Shown: piece by piece, positions 46,963-57,604 of the stretch
Layout of the letters: every line of letters starts with the position of its first letter
Numbering within the stretch: position 1 is the first letter of the stretch
Origin: Acanthochlamys bracteata
Taxonomy: Eukaryota > Streptophyta > Magnoliopsida > Pandanales > Velloziaceae
Length of the DNA stretch: 64,000 nucleotides
Direction: 5' to 3'
Assembly: GCA_019914995.1 (NCBI GenBank)
Contig: CM034131.1
Coordinates: 10,661,472-10,725,471, forward strand
Position numbers and translations under genes: made by a program
The notes under the pieces: model-generated
The model's database searches: none
What the model was told of the DNA's origin: nothing
What the model saw: only the letters and a program-made list of their open reading frames with translations

Positions 46963-49103
46963 ATGGCGGCATCGTCGTTGAACTCCGATCGCGACCCTAC
47001 CGAACATCAGCGACGGCAACAACTCCGGCAACATCAGCAAGAAGTAGCACCAGTAGAAGAAGAACTTGATGGACAAGAAGATGAAGAACGGGTCGGAGGA
47101 AAGCAGTTATACTTCCCAACTCCTCTGCTCTGCGTCGCCAGATCCGCCGGAGACGCCGCCGCCGGTGCTTTGCTCGGCTCTTTCGTCGGTCTAGGTCTTC
47201 TCCTTGGCCTGCCTTCTTTTACTGTTTATTACTATATTACCTTGTTACTTTGCTTCATAAAAAATGCTTTACTGTCGTTTTTCTTTCTTCACATATATCC
47301 CGTTTCTTTTCCAAGAAAAATGCGCTTCTTTTATCTGCTAAACAAAATCTCTCCTCTCCCTTCAAATTAAAAGAAACCCCACAATTGCTTAGGGAAGTTG
47401 CAACAAAGTCATAATCCAAAAGAATCAATTTTAAATCGAGGATTATAAATCAATAGACACTGATTATATAGAGACTGGTACTTACTGCAAAGCACTAAAC
47501 AATCATCATAGACAATTTCTCGCCACTGTTGCAAGCATAATTGGAGGAGCAATTCAGTCACTGCCAAAATTTCCAGGACTGTTGAGGGCTAAGGTGCTTC
47601 GACCTGTAGTAATCAAGTATTTCCTTTACCTTGTTTAGCTTCGCCTTGTATTAATTAATCAAGTCTTTCCTTAACTTTTTTGTTTAATTTTAATTAAGAC
47701 TTTCTAGGACTTCTTCATGTTTTAGAATAAACATGATGCTACTTTTTTCATTAAATTTGTCAAGCAGAGTTGGGCAAAGAATCAAACCGTTCCTTTCTGA
47801 CAAGTATAAATCACAAACGACAAGCTTATGCATCACTTCGCTAGCTCTCTAGTGCCTTTGATGGTTCGATTTCTTTAAGTTTGCATGTCTGAGGCTTGAC
47901 ATATAATTATACTTCCCCTTCCTCTATTTTATCAGTTTTTTTGTGGGTTTTGTTTATCTTGGCTTCTATCTTTAAGCACCCAACTGCAACTTCTTTTCCG
48001 TTATCATTGCTTTTTAAATACTCTCAGGTTCTGGCTTGCTGAAGAAAAAAGGGTTCAGAGGATCTTTTGTGGATGTACAATCCTGTGCAAAGGTTGCATG
48101 ATATCTTGAGTGAGACCGTTTATGTATTCGCTTTGCCACATCAACAGTCATGTTTCTCCTTCCTTATTTCAACATGCAAGTTTTCTAAACTCAGGCTTTG
48201 TCTTTTGTTCCTATCATTTAGTAGACTTTTGCAGTCATGTCTGGAGTTCACAGCCTTGTTGGGAGTTTCTTGACGGTCTTAAGAGGAAAAGATGATGGTA
48301 GGCTGCTCTCTGTTAGAAGTCCAACTACGTACTTGTTATGTATGGAATTCAATTTTCTTTATTGTGATCTTTCTTTTTCCACAGCCATGAATGCAGGCAT
48401 AGCAGGTTGCTGCACCGGCTTTGCATTGAGCTTTCCGGGTATTAGTTTCTGATTTCATTCAATCTACAGTTGTATTCGTATGCTTCAAGTCATACTTCCA
48501 TCCATTTATGTGAGATTACATGACATATATGTTGTGTTATACAAATGCATTGTAATTGTATTGGTAAGTAACTTTGCTTCTTGAGAGATCAGTTGTCCTA
48601 ATATTCTCGAGATTTGAACTTTGAACATTATCTCTCTTAAGCAGGCGAACTAATTTTTGTTTCACTGGCCATCACATACTTATGTCCTCTGCCATAGGGA
48701 TTAACAAATTTAAGTGCTTTAGAAGAGTCATTTCACCTGATTTTTAACCATATGCATCAAACTAAAAAACAAAGCATAAAACTATTATGCATGTCAGATA
48801 GTTTGCATATATTTCACAGTTGACACAAAATTTTGAAATTTCATATTATCTAATGGATACAGTTTTCTCATTTCAGGTACACCGCCTGCTTTACTGCAAA
48901 GCTGTGTCACTTTTGGTGCATTCTCATGTATTCTTCAAGTGTTAAATAAACAGCAGGTTGCAGCTGCTCATCCATTATTAGCAGTAAAGGAAAGATCACA
49001 AGATGTTCTACCCCCCTTCACGCTCCCAGTTCCCGGCATGCTTGCAAACAACTTTTCTGCATTCCAGGAGTCCTTATCAAAGCAAAAGACTTCAACTAGA
49101 TAG
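46963..49103 (+). CDS. Plastid import inner-membrane translocase subunit, Tim17/22/23 family (TIM22-2-like)
   Basis: Five exons: 46963-47194, 48028-48092, 48225-48297, 48385-48438 and 48877-49103, encoding 216 residues. The closest remembered relative is Arabidopsis At4g26670 (about 210 residues). The N-terminal 45 residues are acidic and Gln-rich. The Tim17 domain follows: [73 protein letters not shown] and [21 protein letters not shown] Pro-rich tail ([12 protein letters not shown]) closes the protein. Hydrophobic Gly-rich segments fit four membrane passes. The exon 1 end is set at 47194 because it joins G-LG-SGLL in frame with the family motif. The first intron (47195-48027) contains an unexplained open stretch at about 47520-47620. 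Confidence 0.9.
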
Positions 49104-49793
49104 TCATTGTAAGCTCAGGAACTAGTTCTATATTTCAAAGTTGGTAGGAAGAGATGTTGGGGATTTGAGGCAATGCAGGCTATACATTTCAGACCATTCA
49201 TGCCTTACTGAAGTGTGTAATGTGTTAAATCACTCAAGTCCGGTGGAACTTCTTGTTGTAATGCAGTTATGGCTCTTCTCCATGAAAATAATGAGGTTCA
49301 AGGCCATCAAGTTTCTGGTCAGAGAACTTTGTGCATGAAACAATGAACGGATCTTGGATGTGTGATGCCTCTGGATTATACGCAATTAACAGCTGGTAGC
49401 TGATTAGCTCTTGACGAAATTAGCATGCATTTAACATACGTCAAGAAGATTGCGAAAAGTCTACATTGTGCTCCAGCAGGAAAAATTTCATATGTAAAAT
49501 ACTATCTTACAAGATTTTCCTTTTACAGCTTGCCATAACCACATTCAGTAAACCACGCATTCTCTAGCTAACCTACGAAATACTTTATTTGAGTTGGCTT
49601 TTGTCAGTGTCCAGAAACCAAACTTACGCACTGCTCTGTATCAGATTGCTTTTAGCAAAGTGGGAATGCTCAAATCCCTTCAAACATGTGAACATTTATC
49701 TTCTTTTCCTAGAGCAGTAACCACCATAGAAGCAGATCACCACTGGACTTGAAACACTTCCTCTTGGAGTATGGGATTATTGCTTCCGTCCTA
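49104..49793. other. Intergenic, convergent 3' ends
   Basis: 3' flanks of the TIM22-type gene (+) and the LOG-like gene (-). No gene or clear repeat found. Confidence 0.4.
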
Positions 49794-51114
49794 CTAAGGT
49801 AACTTTTTCTCAGGAAGAACTTCCATGTTAGCTGTTGCATTGCTTTGCAAGAGGTTATAGAAAGTGGATAAGTAGTTCAAAGCTTCAGAGTTGCTGTCAC
49901 AGACTTTCCACAGTGATGAAACCTCTCCCCTGGCTACTGTACCCCATTTCTCGCAGTCATCCATAAAATCAAGCAATTTTGCATAAAAGGAATCATAATT
50001 CATAAGGAGAAACGGAATTGGGTGCGCAGAGCCCATCCTCTCCAACTGCATCAAAGTTAAAATCTCAAACACCTCATCTAAGGTGCCAATCCCCCCAGGA
50101 AAAGCAACCACACCAGTCCTGTCTGACAGTCTGTTCCTCACTGCAGCATCCATCAGACCATGTTTTCTTGCAGAGAAAAATCTGTTTTCAGGCCATCCAT
50201 AAATGAGGCATTCCTTGCTTGATGTTAGGAATATTATGCAGCAAATGAATTACCTGCATGTCAGATAGGTCTCAGAAGGGAGGTAAGGGTGGAAGTTTGA
50301 GGAAGTCCATTCACCAGCTTCTCTAGCAATCTTGAAGCCACCAACTGGCTTATTCGATTCCAGAGCTCCTTTGGTAACAGCATCCATGAGACCGGGCCCA
50401 GCTCCCGTCCATGTAGTGCAATCTAGAAGCACAGCGATCTGCATATGAAGAAGAGTGCAGGACATTGCTTTGCGTATACTGATGGCTTATAAAATGTCTT
50501 CCATCTTATATCTTAGTTAAAACTTAAAAAGCACCCAACATTGGAGAAGAGATGTTCTTGTGTAACAAAGAAGAAACTCAATGCGTTGCCCTAGTGTGGG
50601 AAAGAAGAAATGCAACGGGTGAACTCAGTGACTGACCTCTCTCGCCAATTCTGAAGCCTGCGAGTAGTGGGGGTGATCAGGTCCCATTCTTGATGAACCC
50701 AAGTAGACGACTCCCCGGCCAAGCTTGTGAATAAGTTGGTAGCATCTCTGGATCTCCTGCTTCACCTTTTTTATTTTCCCTCACAACCCGCAAATTAATA
50801 AAGAAAAGATGAGCAAGATCCGCTGCTAATCACAGAGCTTTAATTACCTCATCGGGGCTGCTTCTTTCGGAGCTACCCTTGAGGGTTATGGCGGCTCTCC
50901 GGCATCGTCTTCCTCCTCCTCCTCCTCCTCCTCTCAGCCCTGTGTCTGCAGGAAATGATGGCGGTGGGAAGAAAAAAGAGGGAAAGGTAGAGCTGCTTCT
51001 GCTTCTTCTGTTGTTGTTGTTCTTGTCATTGACGGTATGGCCACAGGCATGGCGGCGGCTGATAACAGCAGCTGAAGAAGAAGAACCCACCACCGACAGC
51101 AAGGTGCTCGCCAT
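49794..51114 (-). CDS. LOG-like (TIGR00730) phosphoribohydrolase, plastid-targeted
   Basis: Four minus-strand exons: 50848-51114, 50637-50765, 50254-50438 and 49794-50181, encoding 322 residues. Residues 1 to about 75 are Ser/Arg/Gly-rich with a poly-Gly run, fitting a chloroplast transit peptide. The Rossmann core has VVYLGSSRMGPDHPHY, TWTGAGPGLMDAVTKGAL, CRFFSARKHGLMDAAVRN and the signature PGGIGTLDEVFE near residue 222. LOG enzymes release active cytokinin bases from their riboside monophosphates; this longer form (like At1g50575) keeps the PGGxGTxxE motif but its substrate is not established. Exon 2 is taken from 50765 (VKQEIQRCYQ), which matches the family better than the alternative acceptor 9 bases downstream; both keep the frame. 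Confidence 0.9.
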
Positions 51115-51775
51115 CGCCCAACAGCAGAAAGAAAGCAGAAGAAGAATCGAGTAAACAAAGACAGAAAAGACCCCTTATAGCTACCAATGAACTACAAAAA
51201 AATCAAGATCCCCCTCCCTAACTTAAATCATTGTCCTATAACTTAAATATTCCTGGAAACAGATTCGTGCATTCTAACAATTCCAATTCCAAATTCCCCC
51301 TACTACTTCATGGCGTGCTTCACTTCATTATCAGGACATAAAGACCAAAGACAACTTCTTCCTTTTTCTTTCCTTTCAGTAAATAAAACAGAATCAACAC
51401 AAAACAACATACTCCCACCTTCACATATCGAACATAATACAGATGAACGGATGCCTAACGAGACGTATGCAACATCAACCTTTCAATTCAATTCAAATAC
51501 AGACACATGCCAACAATGAGTGATGCTTTATCTCTTGCACCATCTAAACATTTATACAAAATTATTTTCTGGTATTGGTATAACAAACCACTTTTCCCTT
51601 TACCCCGGTACAGCAATAACAACAATAATAGCATTGGACATTTATCTCAATTTCAATGTACAGTTCAAGAAATTAGAATATATGTTTATTTGAAACTCAT
51701 TAGCAATGTGACCCTCTCCCAACTGCCAGTCCCAAACAATCCTCCTACCCGAGTCTTTGATCTGGGTGAGAAGCA
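51115..51775. other. Intergenic: LOG-like promoter and VTC4 3' flank
   Basis: No gene recognised. AT-rich with short A tracts. The right part should be the 3' UTR of VTC4. Confidence 0.4.
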
Positions 51776-54418
51776 TCATAGCAATTCTGATGTTTCCCCA
51801 GCTTCCCTCCAGACACTGAGGAACATATCCTTCAGATGGCCATTTGTTGCTGCAACTCTACATGACATGATATCAAATTCTCCACCAGCACTGAAACAAA
51901 TGCAAATGCATACTATTCTTTCAGAAAATTTTGAATAATGAAACCAAATGCAATATAATCCACAAACGTTCATTGAACTTCTATATCCATAGAATGATGA
52001 GCACTTACGGATCAAAAACAAGACCCCCAGCTTCTTGAATGATCACAGCCCCAGCTGCAACATCCCTGAAGATAAATTATTACCAGAATAATGAGTCAGG
52101 CTCAACATGATCTACATTCATCCTTCACAATAATAATAGACATTTTGCAAATTTACATACCAAGGACCCCCAAACCCAAGCTCATAGCACATGTCAAGCC
52201 TACCACACGCAATACCACATAAATTCATAGCCAAAGAACCAGTCATTCTCAAAGACCGCACCTGATAACGAAATCAAAGGCTTGATAAGCTATTCTATGG
52301 GATTAGATCAGTCTGGAAGAGTTTAATTAAAATCTAATTACCTTGCAAATAAAGCTGTTAATTCTGTTAGTAGTAGCATCCACAGTCTGTTTGTCACGCT
52401 TGGTTCCAACCTGATCAAGAAAGGGCTCACTGAATCAATGATTTCCTGTAACTTTCCTAAACTGATGTGCATAACGATGGAGGCAAATTAGAAAAGTATT
52501 TATTAACACGATGCAAGGAATCAACACAGCCAATTACGTGATATTGCCATATTGGGATAGCACATGGGCAATACAGATAAATAAAAATTCCACATGCACA
52601 TGTGAGACTATAGATCTTATCCATAATGCTACCTTGTAGCATAGAACAAAAATCTCAAGACAACGCGTGCAGCTATTTTGAATCTCCTCAATTATAATCA
52701 TCTAGTTAGGAGATTCCTTTCTTGGAGTCCCTGAGAATGCTTAGTAACTAAGCAGGTCAATACGCCTTCCTCCGATGCTGCCTGTCAGATCTATACTAAT
52801 ATAGTAGCTGAACATGGAAAAATAATTTTTATTGCATTAACTCAACAGTCGAAGGCGATATACAAATAGTCTAAGGAAAATCAAACTTGACATCTGCAGA
52901 TAAAGCAAAGAAATAGTGCCTTTTGAAATAGTCTAATGTTAAAAATATGAAGAAAATAGCTTGGTAAGCCTTGATGTTTACAGTCGAACTGAACCACAAG
53001 GACAAAGAGGTCATACCTCTGTCGCAAGCAGGGATTTCACTAGTTCAGTTTGAGAAGATGCTGCAGATGATCACTTTAAAAGTCATGCCAAGTACAAGAG
53101 ACATTGCATAGCATTTCACAAACAAATGCCATACTGATAAAGCTGTTAAATAACTTCTCCACCTGTAATAGGACTTCCATTGAGGAATGCTCCTTTACCA
53201 CGAATTCCAGTGAAGAGCTGCAAAAAACCATCACCATCACAGTGTTAACATGACCTGCTTACGTTTATGTATCACCTTCAAAAAATTAGATCAAATTTGT
53301 CTGGCATAATGAAAACAGGAAACATCAATAGCATCTCACCTCATTGATCACAGGATTGTAGACGACACCAACAGTAGGAATCTTTCCAATTGTGAGACCA
53401 ATTGATACACAAACAAAAGGGAAACTAGATGCAGCATTAAGTCAGAATGTTGATATAATAACAGGTAAGAGGTAGGAGTGGTATTAGGATTTAAAAATAT
53501 AAGGAAGACAGTGCTCACCCATGCACAAAGTTTGTGGTCCCATCAACTGGGTCAACCATCCAGGTAGGTTGGTGAGTGAGATATGCAGTGCCATTTTCAG
53601 CAGATTCTTCCTCTCCAATGAACTGCATCAAAACATAAAAATGCAGCACGTAAGTAAATAAGGACGGAAGAAGGGGATGAATGCATGGAGATGGAGGAAT
53701 TAAGTAAACCTTGTGGCTAGGGAAATGTTTCTTGAGGTGGTTGAAGATGAGGCGCTCACATGCCTTGTCGGTTTCAGTGACCAAATCCACCTGTTGTTGC
53801 AATTTTTGGTTACATGTGTTTGTATAGGTGATTGATAATATCAAGCAAACTGAATACTAGACTTCTTCATTTACTTTAATTACAATTAGATTGAATGATC
53901 TGATGTGAGATCAAGAAGCAGCAGAGGGGAAGAGATACTTCACCTGGCCTTTGTGCTGGACATGCTTGGTCTGATGGAATCCCTTGACGATGATCTGAAA
54001 CAATGAACAGACATACACATACACAGACACATTCAGGGATCTTATAAGTTTAAAAAGTAATAATAATAATAAAATAAATAAATACATGACAGATCTTAAG
54101 AAACCGTAGGAGTGAATGTAGACGAGACAATAGGATAGATAACATAATTCACCTCGCCGGCGGCCTTTGCTGCGTCGACTGCCACGGCCAGCAACTCCTC
54201 CAGCGGCACTGAAGGGGAACTCAATCATAAATCCATTGATCACAGAGATACAAAGAGTGAGTGAAGAAATTCCACCGATGGATGGATGTATAGGTTATCC
54301 AACAATCATCAAGCATACATAAACGAATAATAATCGAAAAAACTAACGAGGCTAATTTGATGATAACAGAGGAACGAGGCGATGAGATGTACAGCTTACC
54401 ATTTGCAGAGCCCTCCAT
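51776..54418 (-). CDS. VTC4: Inositol monophosphatase / L-galactose-1-phosphate phosphatase (VTC4)
   Basis: Removes phosphate from L-galactose 1-phosphate (ascorbate pathway) and from myo-inositol phosphate; Mg2+-dependent. Twelve minus-strand exons: 54400-54418, 54153-54208, 53944-53994, 53710-53790, 53519-53622, 53340-53424, 53163-53217, 53017-53060, 52342-52410, 52161-52261, 52009-52065 and 51776-51890, encoding 278 residues (the plant norm is about 270). Motifs: [18 protein letters not shown] (metal-binding Glu), [15 protein letters not shown] (the DPxDGT motif), [11 protein letters not shown], and [18 protein letters not shown] (second metal motif). All key acidic residues are present. 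The C-terminus ([12 protein letters not shown]) is slightly longer than usual. The first exon holds only six whole codons (MEGSAN). Confidence 0.95.
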
Positions 54419-54823
54419 CTTCGATTCGATTTGATTGATTTCAAAACGAATCCCACCAACAACTCCTTCGTAATCTCAGAAGAAACAAAGAGCTGTATTG
54501 TTTCGGTGCTTCGCTTTCAGTTTTGTTGGAGTTCATAACATTAGTTATCACCGTCGTTCCCGGCCCAGATAGATCCACTTCATTTTTAAAGGTTGTGTTC
54601 TTTTAAAATTAATTAAATTAAAGGAAGAATATTCCTTCGAAAAGAATATTCCTTCTTTTTCATAGCAAGGAATATATTCATTCTTATAAACCCAAAATAA
54701 TTGCAAGATGCAAAATATGCAAATGCTTATTTTACTCGCTGGAAAAAAATTGCAATTCACAGAAGCACAGCTTGCCGCCGAGGTAATCTGCTAGACGGAG
54801 AAAACTTATATATTTCAACTATA
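54419..54823. other. VTC4 5' flank
   Basis: Contains one GGCCCA (TGGGCC on the minus strand, 54562-54567), a typical plant promoter word. No gene recognised. Confidence 0.4.
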
Positions 54824-55032
54824 GTTGCGTTTGGTTTAACTTATAAAAAAATAGTTTTTTAATTTTTAACTTTAATATATATTTTCTAAATACATAAAAA
54901 ATATAAAAAAGTTTATGTAATAAAATTTTTTATTATATATTTTTATTATTTTTTAAAATAAAAAAATAAAATTTATTTTTCAAAAAATATAAAAAGTAAT
55001 TTTATTTTAAAAACAGTCTAAAGCGCTCACTA
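54824..55032. mobile_element. AT-rich MITE-like element, copy 2
   Basis: Starts near GTTGCGTTTGGTTTAAC and ends near CTAAAGCGCTC. ACTATA flanks both sides (54818-54823 and just after the end), a possible target duplication. It resembles the reverse complement of 25995-26190. The interior is nearly pure A/T. Confidence 0.55.
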
Positions 55033-55726
55033 TAACAATGCCATGCAAGCCCCTCGTTCAACAATTAGATCAATGAGTATGATAGTAGTGCAGTGATATA
55101 AAAAAATGACACAAACAGTACTTCCTCTCCATTGACACCTTCTCACTGCCTGGAAGAAATACAAAATTAGCAAACTTTCCATAAACTGGTAACACGACAT
55201 TGGTTGAAAGCTGGATGAGCAGCTATCAAATCAGCATCATATGACTAAACCCAACACAACTAAGATCATCTCATGAACTGCATATCACCGGAGGTGATAG
55301 TACCATACACGGCTGACAACCTGCTGTATCCTCATACAGAGAGAAGTGGGGCACTTAGCGCGTCATACGACTTCCTAGATCCCAAAGAAAGAATGCTATT
55401 GTTTGATAAAAATGGAAATGTATGAGAAGTCCAGAAACCATAACAGACTTTGTTGAAAGTAGCGGAAAGCCACTTAGCAATGAACTGCTGGCAGCAAGTA
55501 GGAAGTTCTTTGAGGCCGCACATGGCAGCAGCTGAAGGAGGAGCAAGCCTAAAGCTGGCTCATCTGGGAGCCTCAGCACTCAGCAGCCAACTCCAACTCC
55601 TTGCAGCTGGTGGTGATGGAGCTTTTTGTAAGGAGCTCTTGCCGGCAGAAGTGGAGATAAGTGACCTGCTTCAAGTACCGGGTTCATCTGGTGTTACGGT
55701 GCTCTTAACGACATCAAGAGTAGGTG

Positions 55727-55828
55727 ATGCAGCCCCGATGATGAAAGAACTGATAACAGGCGATGAGGCAAAGGTGATGCAGCCATGATGATACAAAGAC
55801 TGATAACAGGCAATGAAGCAAGGCATGA
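55727..55828 (+). repeat. Imperfect tandem duplication, about 50 bp x 2
   Basis: GATGCAGCC..GATGATGAAAGAACTGATAACAGGCGATGAGGCAAAGGT is followed directly by a similar unit with a few changes (the second unit starts GATGCAGCCATGATGATACA). It lies in the unassigned open stretch. Confidence 0.7.
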
Positions 55829-55884
55829 CAACTGGATGGTTCCTTCACCGGGAGCTGCCACTCCCTCGCCCATGATTGTCAAAA

Positions 55885-56365
55885 TCAAAATTTTAAGTAG
55901 AATTGTTACGGTTAGGTAGAATAAAAATTTTATAACAAAATCACAAAATTTTACATATCCATAAATTTTATAAATAATTTTTTAATATAATTAAAAATAT
56001 TTGTATAAAAAATTTTACATATCAAAATTCTAAAGAAAAAGATAGTACATTTTAAAAATATTAAATTGTTTTAAAGTTTTTTAAAAAACCACTCTATATT
56101 TTATAGAAACTTTTTAAAATTATATTTGTCAAAATATTTTTTTAAATTTATAAAAAATTCTCTAAAGTTTTACAAAAAACTCCGTCAAATTAGATTAATT
56201 ATAAAAAAATTTTAAAAATAAAATCATATAAAATTGTAAAAAAATCAAAATTTTATTAATTTTAAAATTTAAATCAAAATCTAAATAAAAGTTTATTTAA
56301 AAAATTTTTATTTGAATGAATCGTTTTGGTTAAATAAAATCGTAAAATTTTAAAAAAAATCTTGC
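55885..56365. repeat. Simple AT-rich tract
   Basis: About 480 bp made largely of AAAATTTT words; no coding potential. It may be the interior of an old non-autonomous element. Confidence 0.5.
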
Positions 56366-56880
56366 CCTCACGTCTCTGCTGACATGCCAGAAGCAGCTTC
56401 AGTTGAGCTGGTCGACTTTAGGGAGGCTGCTTCAGCACTGTTCCTGACATTCTTATAGAGCTTGACAGCCCAGATGATATAAGCACGGAGCTGGTTGAAG
56501 GGACATACTGCAGCAGCTGGTCACTGGCTTCGGCAAGCCTATATAAGCAATGCATGAGCCTGCTTGAGAGGCATAGATGCTTACCATCGAATGGTACCAA
56601 GCAATCATCTGGCGTTTGTTCATAAGTCTCTCATGTAGTTGTGATTTATACTAAGCGTGAGTAGATAATTACTCCATTCACACAGTTGGGTACTCTAGCA
56701 GGGATAGGAGTCGGATGTAATCTTTATCACTTAATGGAATTTTTTCGTGATGGCACCCGTGGGTTTTAATTTTCCTCTGGATGAGATTTTCCACATAAAT
56801 CTCTGTTCCCTTGTGGTTTGATATTTATATTATCTCACTACTCTGTTGAATTGCAAGATGGCTCGCAGAGAGACGAAGAC

Positions 56881-57604
56881 GCCAACTACCTGCTCGATAA
56901 AATGCTCAAATCTATGCAGCAGCAGCAGCAGTACTGCCAATGAGAAACCAGCAGCTATCGCATCGCTATTCCTACCTAATTCCTAAGATTGTATTATGCA
57001 GTTTTATTATTTGTATTTTATTTGATGAACACAGCAGCTGGATAGGGATCGTTGTGTTGGTGGTTTATCAATCAAATCAATAAAATTACCCTCAAATAAA
57101 GGTTGCTATTAAGTTACAATGTAGTTTGTTTCTTCTGTTAAGACAAAAGACGAGAGTGGTAACTCCTAATTTAATAATCAACAAATTCTTCTTTCTATTA
57201 CTTAATTATTACTTAATAATAAAAGAAGAAGGTGACCGGGAATATCATAATACCCATCTCCATCTCTCCTCTAAACAAAATGTTGATTGATTAGCGAACG
57301 TAAAAGTCTCCTGCTTCTGCTCGCAAGTCTCTCTCGTGCAAATGTACTCTCGATCAGATTCTTCTACAGAAAATGAATCAGGAATTAGCTGTTTGTTTAT
57401 TTATTTTTTTCTTTGAACCGATTATTGTTGATATTTTATTGCTATCGTCAGGCGGGTAAACGAATTTCAATCAACCGCGTTCCGCTCTTCCTCCTCCTGC
57501 TCGGTTGCGAATTGAATTACGATGATGATTAAGTCAACCTACAGATAGATCTGAAAATTGTTGTCGTCGTCTAGCTAGGTCGGAAGAAGAAGAATAACAA
57601 AACC
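56881..57604. other. Intergenic and EXAD promoter/leader
   Basis: A short open scrap near 56865-56940 includes a CAG run (poly-Gln or poly-Ser depending on frame). The remainder is non-coding 5' flank of the EXAD-like gene. Confidence 0.4.

Larger units (their letters stand above)
55440..56880 (+). mobile_element. LTR-retrotransposon debris, Ty1/copia-like LTR signal
   Basis: The stretch 56750-56880 reads GCACCCGTGGGTTTT, a short spacer, GATTTTCCACATAAATCTCTG, then a T/G-rich run. This resembles the polyadenylation part of many plant Ty1/copia LTRs (CCCGTGG...TTTTCCACGTAAAT). Upstream is a Ser/Ala/Gln-rich open frame (55450-55788) with no known domain. No gag-pol was found and the LTR ends were not located, so this is a low-confidence call based on motif resemblance. 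Confidence 0.35.

Noticed and set aside
54548-54760. 70-codon minus-strand frame upstream of VTC4
   Set aside because: No homology; contains the AT-rich promoter region.
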